A stretch of 43,681 nucleotides of DNA, taken from the NCBI GenBank assembly GCA_025964625.1, contig JAOPYL010000059.1:1-43681 (forward strand). The letters run 5' to 3'. Shown here in pieces: positions 37,272 to 43,681 of the stretch. The notes below the pieces were generated by a model. The model searched no databases and was not told the DNA's origin. It worked only from the letters and a program-made list of their open reading frames with translations. Source of the DNA: Actinoallomurus sp. (GTDB taxonomy: Bacteria > Actinomycetota > Actinomycetes > Streptosporangiales > Streptosporangiaceae). How positions within the stretch are numbered: the first letter of the stretch is position 1; each line of letters starts with the position of its first letter. A program made the position numbers and the translations under genes.

Positions 37272-38360
37272 TCAGGACAGTGTCTTGCGGAGAGCGGCCG
37301 CGACGCGGTCCTGCTGTTCCTCGGTGATGTGCGGGAACATCGGCAGCGAGAGGATCTCGGCGGCCGCCGCCTCGGTGACGGGAAAGTCACCCGGGGCGTG
37401 GCCGAGGTCGCCGAAGGCGGGCTGCAGGTGGACCGGTACCGGGTAGTGGATGCCGGTCCGGATCCCGAGTTGGGCGAGGGCCTGCGCCACCTCGTCGCGG
37501 CGGGGCACCCGGATGACGTAGAGATGCCAGACGTGCGCGTTGCCCGGGGCCGGGGCGGGGAGCGTGACGCCGGGGATGCCGTCGAGCAGCGAGGCGTAGC
37601 GCGCCGCGGCGGCCCGGCGGCGTTCGTTCCAGTCCGCGAGACGGCGCAGCTTGGCCCGCAGCACGACCGCCTGCAGGGTGTCCAGGCGCGAGTTGAAGCC
37701 GAGCGTCTCGTGGCGGTACTTCACCTCGCTGCCGTGGTTGCCGAGGAGCCGCACCGCGCGGGCCAGCTCGGGGGAGTCGGTTACGACGGCCCCCGCGTCG
37801 CCGTACGCGCCGAGGTTCTTGCCGGGATAGAAGCTGGTCGCGGCGAGCCGGCCGAAGACGCGGCGGCCGTCCTGAGAGGCCCCCTGGGACTGGGCCGCAT
37901 CCTCGACGACGGGAATCCCGTGCGCCGCGACGGCGGCCATGGGCGGCAACTGGCCGTACAGGTGCACCGGCACGATCGCGGCCGTCCGCGGGCCGATCGC
38001 CTCGCCCAGCCGCCGGGGATCGAGGAGCAGGTGATCGGGGTCCACGTCGACGAGGACCGGCCGGGCGCCGGTCCGGACGACCGCCTCGGCCGTCGCCACG
38101 AAGGTGTTCGCCGGGAGTACGACCTCCGAGTCCGGTCCGCAGCCCAGCGCCCGCAGCGCGAGCTCGAGCGCGTCAGTGCCGTTGGCGACGCCGACGCAGT
38201 GGGCCGCGCCGCAGAACGCGGCGTACTCCCGCTCGAAGGCGTCCACATCGGCGCCCTGGACGAACGCGGTCGTGGCGAGCACCCGGTCGAAGCCCGCCCG
38301 GATCTCCTCCGCCACGTCGGCGTGCGCGGCGGCGAGGTCGGCGAAGGGAACGTCGGTCAC
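37272..38360 (-). CDS. DegT/DnrJ/EryC1 sugar aminotransferase
   Basis: This 362-aa PLP-dependent aminotransferase acts on keto-sugar nucleotides. VGVANGTDALELALRALGCG binds cofactor phosphate; HLYGQLPPM and PVVEDAAQSQGA contain the PLP-ring Asp; the Schiff-base Lys is in SFYPGKNLGAYGDAGAVVT, the wording of FdtB/QdtB-type 3-aminotransferases; GFNSRLDTLQAVVLRAKL follows. I start at GTG 38360, seven bases after GAGGAG; ATG 38375 in an ATGA overlap with the previous gene is the alternative. Downstream of a NeuD-like acyltransferase, it suggests an N-acylated amino-deoxysugar. A 3,4-ketoisomerase (FdtA/QdtA) needed for a 3-amino sugar is not in the window. It is the last gene of the minus-strand operon. 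Confidence 0.88.
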   Translation of the reverse strand: MTDVPFADLAAAHADVAEEIRAGFDRVLATTAFVQGADVDAFEREYAAFCGAAHCVGVANGTDALELALRALGCGPDSEVVLPANTFVATAEAVVRTGARPVLVDVDPDHLLLDPRRLGEAIGPRTAAIVPVHLYGQLPPMAAVAAHGIPVVEDAAQSQGASQDGRRVFGRLAATSFYPGKNLGAYGDAGAVVTDSPELARAVRLLGNHGSEVKYRHETLGFNSRLDTLQAVVLRAKLRRLADWNERRRAAAARYASLLDGIPGVTLPAPAPGNAHVWHLYVIRVPRRDEVAQALAQLGIRTGIHYPVPVHLQPAFGDLGHAPGDFPVTEAAAAEILSLPMFPHITEEQQDRVAAALRKTLS

Positions 38361-38371
38361 GTCCGTGCTCC

Positions 38372-38992
38372 TCATAGACGGGCGCGCAGGTAGCGCGCGG
38401 GGTTGCCGGCCCAGACCTCTCCGGCCGGTACGTCGCGTGTGACGACCGCGCCCATGCCGAGCAGCGCGCCCGGCCCGATCGTGACGCCCTCCCGCACGAG
38501 CGCGCCGGAGCCCAGGTAGGCGCCGCGCCCGACGTGTACACCTCCGGCGAGCCGGACCCCTGAGGCGATGGTGACGAAGTCCTCCACGACGTCGTCGTGG
38601 GTCAGGGTCACGTGCGGCATGACCGCGACGTGCGCGCCGACCCGTACCGACGCGGTGAGCACGACCTGCGCGAGCAGCACCGAGCCCGGCCCGGCGCACG
38701 ACGACGCCGACACCCAGGCGGTGGGGTGCACGAGCGTGGCGTATCGCTCGGGCGGCAGGCCGAGCCGGGCGACGAGGCGGGCGCGGACGCCGCCCGCGCG
38801 CGGGCTGCCGACGCACACGACGACCCGGGCGCCGGGCGGGATCTCCCCGGTGCCGCCGAGCACCGGGATGCCGTCGATGTCCGTCCCCTGCTTGGCGGGG
38901 TCGTCGTCGAGGAAGCCCAGCAGCCGTTCGCCGGCCAGCTGGGCGGTCTCGCGTGCGAAGCCGCCCGCGCCGACGATGACCAGATCACGCAT
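38372..38992 (-). CDS. NeuD/PglD-type sugar O/N-acyltransferase
   Basis: This 206-aa protein has a small N-terminal Rossmann-like domain (DLVIVGAGGFARETAQLA, LLGFLDDDPAKQG, IPVLGGTGEIP) and a C-terminal left-handed beta-helix of hexapeptide repeats (GSVLLAQVVLTASVRVGAHV, AVMPHVTLTHDDVVEDFVTI with catalytic His, GVRLAGGVHVGRGAYLGSGA, IGPGALLGMGAVVTRDVPAG). This is the PglD/NeuD pattern; these trimers acetylate the amino group of UDP- or dTDP-amino sugars or sialic acids. Start ATG 38992 follows GAGGAG by six bases and overlaps the Wzx stop by eight bases. Next to a DegT aminotransferase, N-acetylation of its product is likely. Confidence 0.9.
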   Translation of the reverse strand: MRDLVIVGAGGFARETAQLAGERLLGFLDDDPAKQGTDIDGIPVLGGTGEIPPGARVVVCVGSPRAGGVRARLVARLGLPPERYATLVHPTAWVSASSCAGPGSVLLAQVVLTASVRVGAHVAVMPHVTLTHDDVVEDFVTIASGVRLAGGVHVGRGAYLGSGALVREGVTIGPGALLGMGAVVTRDVPAGEVWAGNPARYLRARL

Positions 38993-40409
38993 GTTCCGCT
39001 CCTCGGAGGTCCCGCAGCACGCCCCGCATCCGGTAGGTCAGCAGCCCGATCGCGACCACCGCGACGGTTCCGGCGATGGCGAGGGCGAGCAGGTCGAACG
39101 GGATCGTCCGGCGGACGATCACAGCGGCCAGCCCGACCGCCGAGGCGACGAGAACCGCGGGGCCGGCGCAGGCGGCGACGGCGCGGACGCCGATGCCCGC
39201 CCTGCGCAGCTGCCGCAGGTACAGCGGCAGCGGCACGAGTGCGGCGACGGCGGCGTGCGCGGCGGCGACCCCGGCGATGCCGTGCAGGTGCGCGCCGAGG
39301 ATCAGCGACGGCACCAGCGCGGACAACCAGAGCAACTGGATGGTGAACACCGCGCGGGTGCGGGAGAGAACGACGAAGTAGTCGTACATCAGCTCGAACA
39401 GGATCCGGAGCCCGCCGAGCAGGGCCAGCCAGAACAGTGCCGCGGCGGCGGGTTCCCACCGTGTGCCGTACAGGAAGCGGACCAGCGGCCCGGCCGCGCC
39501 GCCCAGGAGCATGCACACGGGCAGCGTCACTCCGGTGAGCAGCCCCGCGGTGGACAGGAACGTGCGCCGCATCGCCGGGGCGTCGTGCTGGAGCCGCGCG
39601 AAGGCCGCCGGCGCGACGCTGCGCACGGGCTGCGAGAACATGCCGACCGGCCAGCTCGACAGGTTGAAGGCCAGCACGTAGAAGCCGAGTGCGGTGGCGC
39701 CGAGCATGTTGCCGACCAGGAACTGATCCACGCCGCCCACCGCGAAGACGATGACGCTGGACCCGGCGAGCGGCACCCCGAACCGCAGAAGCCTCCGCGC
39801 CACGCTGGTGTCGAAGCCGAAGCGCAACGGCTCGGGGGAGAAGACCACGAACAGCACGCCCGAACCGATCGCGCCGGCCAGCCGCCCGACGGCCAGGCTC
39901 ATCGCTCCCCACCCGCTGAGGGCGAGCGCGACCGACACCACCGCCCCGCCCCAGCTGTTGACCTGGTCCGCGATCATCTTGCGGTCCTGGCGAAAGGTCC
40001 GCTGCAGCATCGCCGCCGGGGTGGCGACCAGGCCGTCGATCAGAACGTTGAGCGTGAGCAGCCGGATGACCCCACCGGCCGCGGGTGCGCCCATCGCCGT
40101 GGCGAAGGCGGGCGCCCCGGCGAAGCAGCCGAGGTAGACCAACCCGCTGCAGATCACCGAGATGGTCGCCACGGTCGGCGCGATCTCCCGTGGCTCGCCG
40201 GGCCAGCGCACGATCGCGAGGCTGACGCCCAGCTCGTTGAAGCTCAGCACCGCGAGCAGCGCGACCATCGCGACCGCGAAGACGCCGAACTCCTTCGGGC
40301 CGAGGACCCTGGCGAGCACGATGCCGATGGCGAGGGTGCCGAACCGCCCCAGCGCGGTGTTGAGGAAACTCCACCCGAGAGCCCGGGACGCCTGCCGGAA
40401 CAGGGTCAT
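38985..40409 (-). CDS. wzx: Polysaccharide flippase (Wzx, MOP superfamily)
   Basis: This 474-aa protein has 12-14 hydrophobic helices in the MOP/polysaccharide-exporter pattern. The N terminus RALGWSFLNTALGRFGTLAI then GIVLARVLGPKEFGVFAVAM is the family opening; LLRFGVPLAGSSVIVFAVGG starts the second half; VDQFLVGNMLGATALGFYVL and FLYGTRWEPAAAALFWLALL are further typical blocks. It would flip undecaprenyl-PP-linked repeat units to the outer face. ATG 40409 lacks a strong ribosome site; eight bases separate it from the preceding glycosyltransferase, so coupling is likely. Confidence 0.9.
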   Translation of the reverse strand: MTLFRQASRALGWSFLNTALGRFGTLAIGIVLARVLGPKEFGVFAVAMVALLAVLSFNELGVSLAIVRWPGEPREIAPTVATISVICSGLVYLGCFAGAPAFATAMGAPAAGGVIRLLTLNVLIDGLVATPAAMLQRTFRQDRKMIADQVNSWGGAVVSVALALSGWGAMSLAVGRLAGAIGSGVLFVVFSPEPLRFGFDTSVARRLLRFGVPLAGSSVIVFAVGGVDQFLVGNMLGATALGFYVLAFNLSSWPVGMFSQPVRSVAPAAFARLQHDAPAMRRTFLSTAGLLTGVTLPVCMLLGGAAGPLVRFLYGTRWEPAAAALFWLALLGGLRILFELMYDYFVVLSRTRAVFTIQLLWLSALVPSLILGAHLHGIAGVAAAHAAVAALVPLPLYLRQLRRAGIGVRAVAACAGPAVLVASAVGLAAVIVRRTIPFDLLALAIAGTVAVVAIGLLTYRMRGVLRDLRGAEHA

Positions 40410-40416
40410 GGCGGGT

Positions 40417-41694
40417 TCATGGGGCGTTCACCCTCCTCGTTCCACCGCCGGGCCTGGTCCTGCCGGAGCGCGCGGACGCCGTTCGGCCGGCCGCTCGGCT
40501 CCCGGCGACCGCGTTGAAGTCGTCGCGCGCCGCCGTGCCGAGTAGCCGCTGGTAACGGCGGCGGATCTTGTATGACAGGACCCGGCCGGCCGTGCTCACC
40601 AGCTCCCCGGCAGGCGCCCGCGAGGCCAGCGCGTCACGGTAGATCTGCTCCTGAAGGCGTGCCGCACGCCGGAGTCCGAACCGCTCGACGACCAGGTGCC
40701 GGCCGTACGCGCCCAGTTCCGCGACCCGGTCCGGGCCGGCGGCCAGCTCGCGCAGGATCTTCGCCAGGCGTACGGCTCCGTCCCCGTCGCCGAGGCCGTA
40801 CCAGCCCTGCCGCAGGAACACGTCGCACGACTCCGGCGTCAGCAGTTCGAAGAACCCCCGCTCGCCCTGGACGATCAGCGGGCGGCCGAACGCCAGCGCC
40901 CGCAACGCCGAGCCGCCCATCGCCAGGGAGACCCAGGCGGCGGCATAGGCGGGCCGGGGATCGTCGAGCTGCCCGGTGAGCACCACGGCGCGGCGGCCGA
41001 GAGCGGCGTTGACCTCGGTCGCACGGCTCTCGACGAGCGCGCGGGCCGGGCCGTCGCCGACGATGACGAGCCGGATCGGCAGTTCCCGCCCGAGTTCACC
41101 GACGACCTTGATCGCCGTGAGCACCCCTTCGAGCTTGAGCTCCCGGACGAGACGGCCGACGATCACCACGTCGAAATGGTCCTCGTCGAGCCCGAACCGG
41201 TCCCGGAACTCCTCCGCCGGGTGTCCCGGCGCGTTGTCGTCGACATCGATCGGAGGCTCGATGAGGTGGACCGGGCCCGAACGTCGTCCGGCCGTGCGTT
41301 CGCGAAGCTCGTACGTGCCGACCACGAGCGGCAGCGACGCCGGGAGGAAGGGCGCCACGGACATCGACATCACCGTGCACACGGCCGCGGCTCGCCGCCC
41401 CGCCGCGTAGAACGCCTCGATCCCCGGCGGCCACTCGTACCCGTGGACGATGTCGTACCCGCGCTCGGAGATCAACCGCCGGAGCAGCCGCACGGTGGCC
41501 GGGGAGGGCCGTCGCCGGCCGGCATCCAGGGCCAGGTGCTCGAGTCCGAGCGAGCTCAGCCGCTCCGCCAGCGGGCCCGGCTCCGCGATCACGGCGACCT
41601 CGTGGCCGAGGTCCCGTACGGCGGCGGCCAGCTCGATCGCGTTGAGCTGGCTCCCGCCGATCTCCATCGCGTGCGGGTAGACCAGGATCTTCAC
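40417..41694 (-). CDS. Glycosyltransferase (GT4-like, GT-B fold)
   Basis: This 425-aa protein has an N-terminal acceptor domain (ILVYPHAMEIGGSQLNAIEL, YDIVHGYEWPPGIEAFYAAG) and a C-terminal nucleotide-sugar domain (DHFDVVIVGRLVRELKLEGV, RLVIVGDGPARALVESRATE, VVLTGQLDDPRPAYAAAWVS). The usual E-x7-E donor motif is degenerate: the segment reads GGSALRALAFGRPLIVQGER, with Ser-Ala in place of the first Glu-Gly. A basic C-terminal tail (KIRRRYQRLL, then Arg/Gly-rich) may contact the membrane. It starts at GTG 41694 behind GGAGG and overlaps the DegT stop by four bases. It presumably adds one sugar of the repeat unit; the sugar is not readable. Confidence 0.85.
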   Translation of the reverse strand: MKILVYPHAMEIGGSQLNAIELAAAVRDLGHEVAVIAEPGPLAERLSSLGLEHLALDAGRRRPSPATVRLLRRLISERGYDIVHGYEWPPGIEAFYAAGRRAAAVCTVMSMSVAPFLPASLPLVVGTYELRERTAGRRSGPVHLIEPPIDVDDNAPGHPAEEFRDRFGLDEDHFDVVIVGRLVRELKLEGVLTAIKVVGELGRELPIRLVIVGDGPARALVESRATEVNAALGRRAVVLTGQLDDPRPAYAAAWVSLAMGGSALRALAFGRPLIVQGERGFFELLTPESCDVFLRQGWYGLGDGDGAVRLAKILRELAAGPDRVAELGAYGRHLVVERFGLRRAARLQEQIYRDALASRAPAGELVSTAGRVLSYKIRRRYQRLLGTAARDDFNAVAGSRAAGRTASARSGRTRPGGGTRRVNAP

Positions 41695-42788
41695 CGCGCC
41701 TCCGCGATGACGGAGACGACCCGGTCCTGTTCGGCATCCGTCATATCGTGGAAGAGCGGCAGGATCAGCGAGCCGCGGGTCAGCCGCTCGGTCACCGGCA
41801 GGTCGGCGGGTGTGCCGGCGTAGGCCGGTTCGAGATGGGCGGCCATGATGCCGCGCCGGGCCGAGATGTCCTCCTCGGCGAGCCGCCGCAGCAGGGCGTC
41901 GCGGCCGAGGCGGAAATCCTCGGGCAGCACGATCCAGAACGACTGGTAGTTGGTCTCGCCGTACGCCGGGTCGCGTGCGGTCTCGAAACCGGGGAGCAGC
42001 CGCTGGTACCGCTCGGCCAGGGCGCGTCGCCGGGCGACGATCTCGTCGAGACGTTTCAGCTGTACCAGGCCGATCGCCGCCTGGACGTCGGTCATCCGGT
42101 AGTTGAAGCCCGTCTCGGCGTACTCCTCGAGGACGACCGTACGGCTGGCGTGCCGTTCGGCCGCGCTCACACTCATGCCGTGCTCGCGCAGCCGCCGGGC
42201 CCGCCGCGCCCAGTCGTCGCGACGAGTGGTGAGCATGCCGCCCTCACCGGTCGTGATCAGCTTGCGCGGATGGAACGACCAGGCGGCGATCTCGGCCCCC
42301 GCGCCGACGGGCCTGCCGCGATAGGTCGAGCCCGCGGCGCAGGCCGTGTCCTCGATGACGGGGAGGCCGAGCCCGGCGATCCCGTCGAGGTCGCACGGCA
42401 CCCCGGCCTGGTCGACGGCGATCACGGCGCGGGTTCGCGGCGAGATCACCGCCTCGGCGGTCTTGGCCGTGACGTTGCCGGTGGCCGCCTCGACGTCGGC
42501 GAAGACCGGGGTGGCGCCGCAGTACCGTACGGCGTTCGCGGTGGCGATGAACGACAGTGACGGCACGACGACCTCGTCTCCGGCGCCGACCCCCGCGAGC
42601 AGAAGGGCCAGGTGCAGCGCGGTCGTGCACGACGACGTCGCCACGCCGTGGCCGACACCGATCCGGGCGGCGAACGCGCGCTCGAACTCCGCGACCCGGG
42701 GCCCTTGCGCCACCCAGCCCGAGCGTACGGCCTCGGCGGCGGCCGTCGCCTCCTCCTCGCCCAGCACGGGCCTGATCACGGGGATCAT
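41691..42788 (-). CDS. DegT/DnrJ/EryC1 sugar aminotransferase (second)
   Basis: This 365-aa aminotransferase starts at ATG 42788 behind GGAGG. Blocks: VIRPVLGEEEATAAAEAVRS GW; GVATSSCTTALHLALLLAGV (phosphate-binding); VPSLSFIATANAVRYCGATP; LPVIEDTACAAGSTYRG (Asp to the PLP ring); Schiff-base Lys in SFHPRKLITTGEGGMLTT; GFNYRMTDVQAAIGLVQLKR. The FHPRK-ITTGEGGM form is that of 4-aminotransferases of the PglE/Per/ArnB side, whereas the other DegT gene has the FYPGKNLGAYGDAG form, so the two probably act at different carbons or on different sugars. It overlaps genes on both sides by four bases. Confidence 0.88.
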   Translation of the reverse strand: MIPVIRPVLGEEEATAAAEAVRSGWVAQGPRVAEFERAFAARIGVGHGVATSSCTTALHLALLLAGVGAGDEVVVPSLSFIATANAVRYCGATPVFADVEAATGNVTAKTAEAVISPRTRAVIAVDQAGVPCDLDGIAGLGLPVIEDTACAAGSTYRGRPVGAGAEIAAWSFHPRKLITTGEGGMLTTRRDDWARRARRLREHGMSVSAAERHASRTVVLEEYAETGFNYRMTDVQAAIGLVQLKRLDEIVARRRALAERYQRLLPGFETARDPAYGETNYQSFWIVLPEDFRLGRDALLRRLAEEDISARRGIMAAHLEPAYAGTPADLPVTERLTRGSLILPLFHDMTDAEQDRVVSVIAEAR

Positions 42789-43681
42789 CCGTCCTCCAGT
42801 CCGAGCAGCGCGGCGAGTTCGCGAGCCCGCCGTGACCAGGTGTGCCGCTCCGCGAAGGCGCGTCGCCGTGCCTGGAGGTCCGGCGTCCGGGGCACCGCGA
42901 GCTCCGCCTCGACCACCGCCGCGAAGTCCTCACGGTCCGCCGTGCGCACGAGGTCCGTGCCGAGCCATTCCGTGGCGGGCAGCCGGGTCGAGACCACGCC
43001 CCGGCCGGCCGCGAGGTAGTCGAGGGTCTTGATCGGGAAACTGGCCCGGTTGAAGTCGCTGATGGCGTACGGCGTCAGGCCCACGTCGATGACCCGCAGG
43101 TACGACGCCAGCGTCTCCGCCGGCTTCCGCCCGGTCCAGCACACGTTCTCCCGCGCCGTCAGGGCCGCGAAGCGCGCCGGCTCGTACGACGGATCGTGCG
43201 GGCCGACGAGCAGCAACGGGCGGCCGGAGTCCGCGACCGCCTCCAGGAGTGCGAGGTCGATACGTGCGTTGATGTGCCCGACGAACCCGGCGGCGGGTTC
43301 GGCGAAGGCCGCCGGGACGTCCGCCGGCCACGGCGCCGCGTCCGCGTCGACGGGCGTGCAGCCGTTCGGGATCACGACCGCCCCCTCGAATCTCTCCTGG
43401 AGGACGGGGGAGACGACCGCGACCGCGTCGGCGCGCGCGAGCTGACGTGCCTGCGCCGCACGCAGGTGCCGCACCGAATGGCCCATCAGAACGGCGCCGG
43501 CGACGAGGTCGTCGGTGGCGTAGAACACCGAACGTGCTCCCGGCACGGCGCCGAGCAGGTCGCCGTGGCCCGCGACGACGACGGCCGGCACGGCCAGGCC
43601 CAGCGTGGCGGCGGCACGGCGGGCTCCCCGGCGGATGAGCGCGTCCGTGACCGCACGCATGCCCGGCCGCTGCGCGCCGGG
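42785..43681 (-). CDS. Glycosyltransferase, 5' end beyond window
   Basis: The frame is open to the window edge; an internal ATG at 43660 is probably not the true start because the codons before it stay open and the usual N-terminal domain is short. About 298 codons are visible. GT-B features: PGARSVFYATDDLVAGAVLM, a donor domain from PAAGFVGHINARIDLALLEA, LLLVGPHDP, NVCWTGRKPAETLASYLRVI, DVGLTPYAISDFNRASFPIK and LDYLAAGRGVVSTRLPATEW, where Lys in FPIKTLDYLA aligns with the E-x7-E region. It resembles GT4-type enzymes seen in EPS loci. It overlaps the aminotransferase by four bases and heads the visible part of the minus-strand operon, which likely continues to the right. Confidence 0.82.
   Translation of the reverse strand, partial: PGAQRPGMRAVTDALIRRGARRAAATLGLAVPAVVVAGHGDLLGAVPGARSVFYATDDLVAGAVLMGHSVRHLRAAQARQLARADAVAVVSPVLQERFEGAVVIPNGCTPVDADAAPWPADVPAAFAEPAAGFVGHINARIDLALLEAVADSGRPLLLVGPHDPSYEPARFAALTARENVCWTGRKPAETLASYLRVIDVGLTPYAISDFNRASFPIKTLDYLAAGRGVVSTRLPATEWLGTDLVRTADREDFAAVVEAELAVPRTPDLQARRRAFAERHTWSRRARELAALLGLEDG

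Noticed and set aside
38568-40517. 649-codon plus-strand ORF
   Set aside because: Antisense of the Wzx flippase and NeuD-like gene; composition is that of a shadow frame.
1-43681. CRISPR arrays, rRNA or tRNA genes, complete insertion sequences
   Set aside because: No regularly spaced repeats, no rRNA or tRNA pattern and no intact transposase were recognised on either strand by reading; only the integrase remnant points to mobile DNA.

Overview
The window is high-GC DNA with dense, often overlapping genes, frequent GTG/TTG starts and actinobacterial families (DUF3117, DUF397, XRE-DUF5753, a DivIVA-like protein, PaaX). It looks like the chromosome of a filamentous actinomycete, perhaps of the Streptosporangiaceae/Thermomonosporaceae type. 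That placement is inferred from gene content; no rRNA or other species marker is present.

Left part (1-20 kb): the skeleton is a conserved actinobacterial housekeeping block that I know from Mycobacterium as dapE2 - Rv1205 (LOG) - folP2 - gpgS - DivIVA-like Rv1209 - tagA - DUF3117 (Rv1211). Here it appears as dapE (5' cut off), a MerR regulator, two TIGR00730/LOG proteins, a strongly reduced dihydropteroate-synthase-like protein on the opposite strand, a DivIVA-like membrane protein, an SRPBCC protein, tag, and DUF3117 followed by pepA. No gpgS is present. The block is interrupted by accessory DNA: an MFS/MarR pair; a scarred stretch (5.6-8.6 kb) with a tyrosine-recombinase remnant, an XRE-regulator remnant, a secreted collagen-like protein, a YdeI-like protein and the last codons of an acyl-CoA dehydrogenase; a WhiJ-type module (XRE-DUF5753, tandem DUF397, HATPase anti-sigma-like protein); a Nudix hydrolase; a second, divergent MarR/MFS pair around a long inverted repeat; a secreted GH20 hexosaminidase; and an enoyl-CoA hydratase with a PaaX regulator.

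Right part (19.9-43.7 kb, open at the right edge): a surface or exopolysaccharide locus of the Wzx/Wzy type. It holds an initiating polyprenyl-phosphate sugar transferase, rmlA-rmlB-rmlD with a convergent rmlC (dTDP-L-rhamnose), and a plus-strand operon of methyltransferase, unknown helical protein, WecG/TagA glycosyltransferase, WecC-like dehydrogenase, WecB epimerase, Wzz-like protein and a second methyltransferase. A minus-strand pair follows (Wzz-like protein and secreted beta-helix protein), then a plus-strand operon of Wzz-like protein, Wzy-like polymerase and asparagine-synthetase-like protein. The last operon, on the minus strand, encodes glycosyltransferase, DegT aminotransferase, glycosyltransferase, Wzx flippase, NeuD-like acyltransferase and a second DegT aminotransferase. 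Together these would make a heteropolysaccharide containing rhamnose, N-acetylmannosamin(uron)ic acid and an acylated amino sugar, assembled on undecaprenyl phosphate, flipped by Wzx and polymerised by Wzy, with three kinase-less Wzz-like proteins.

The points most worth follow-up are the shrunken DHPS-like protein, the unknown helical protein at 26079-27230, the asparagine-synthetase-like enzyme without Cys2, the three Wzz-like proteins with an embedded beta-helix gene, the 19-bp-arm inverted repeat at 12930-12986, and the gene scars at 5.6-8.6 kb.
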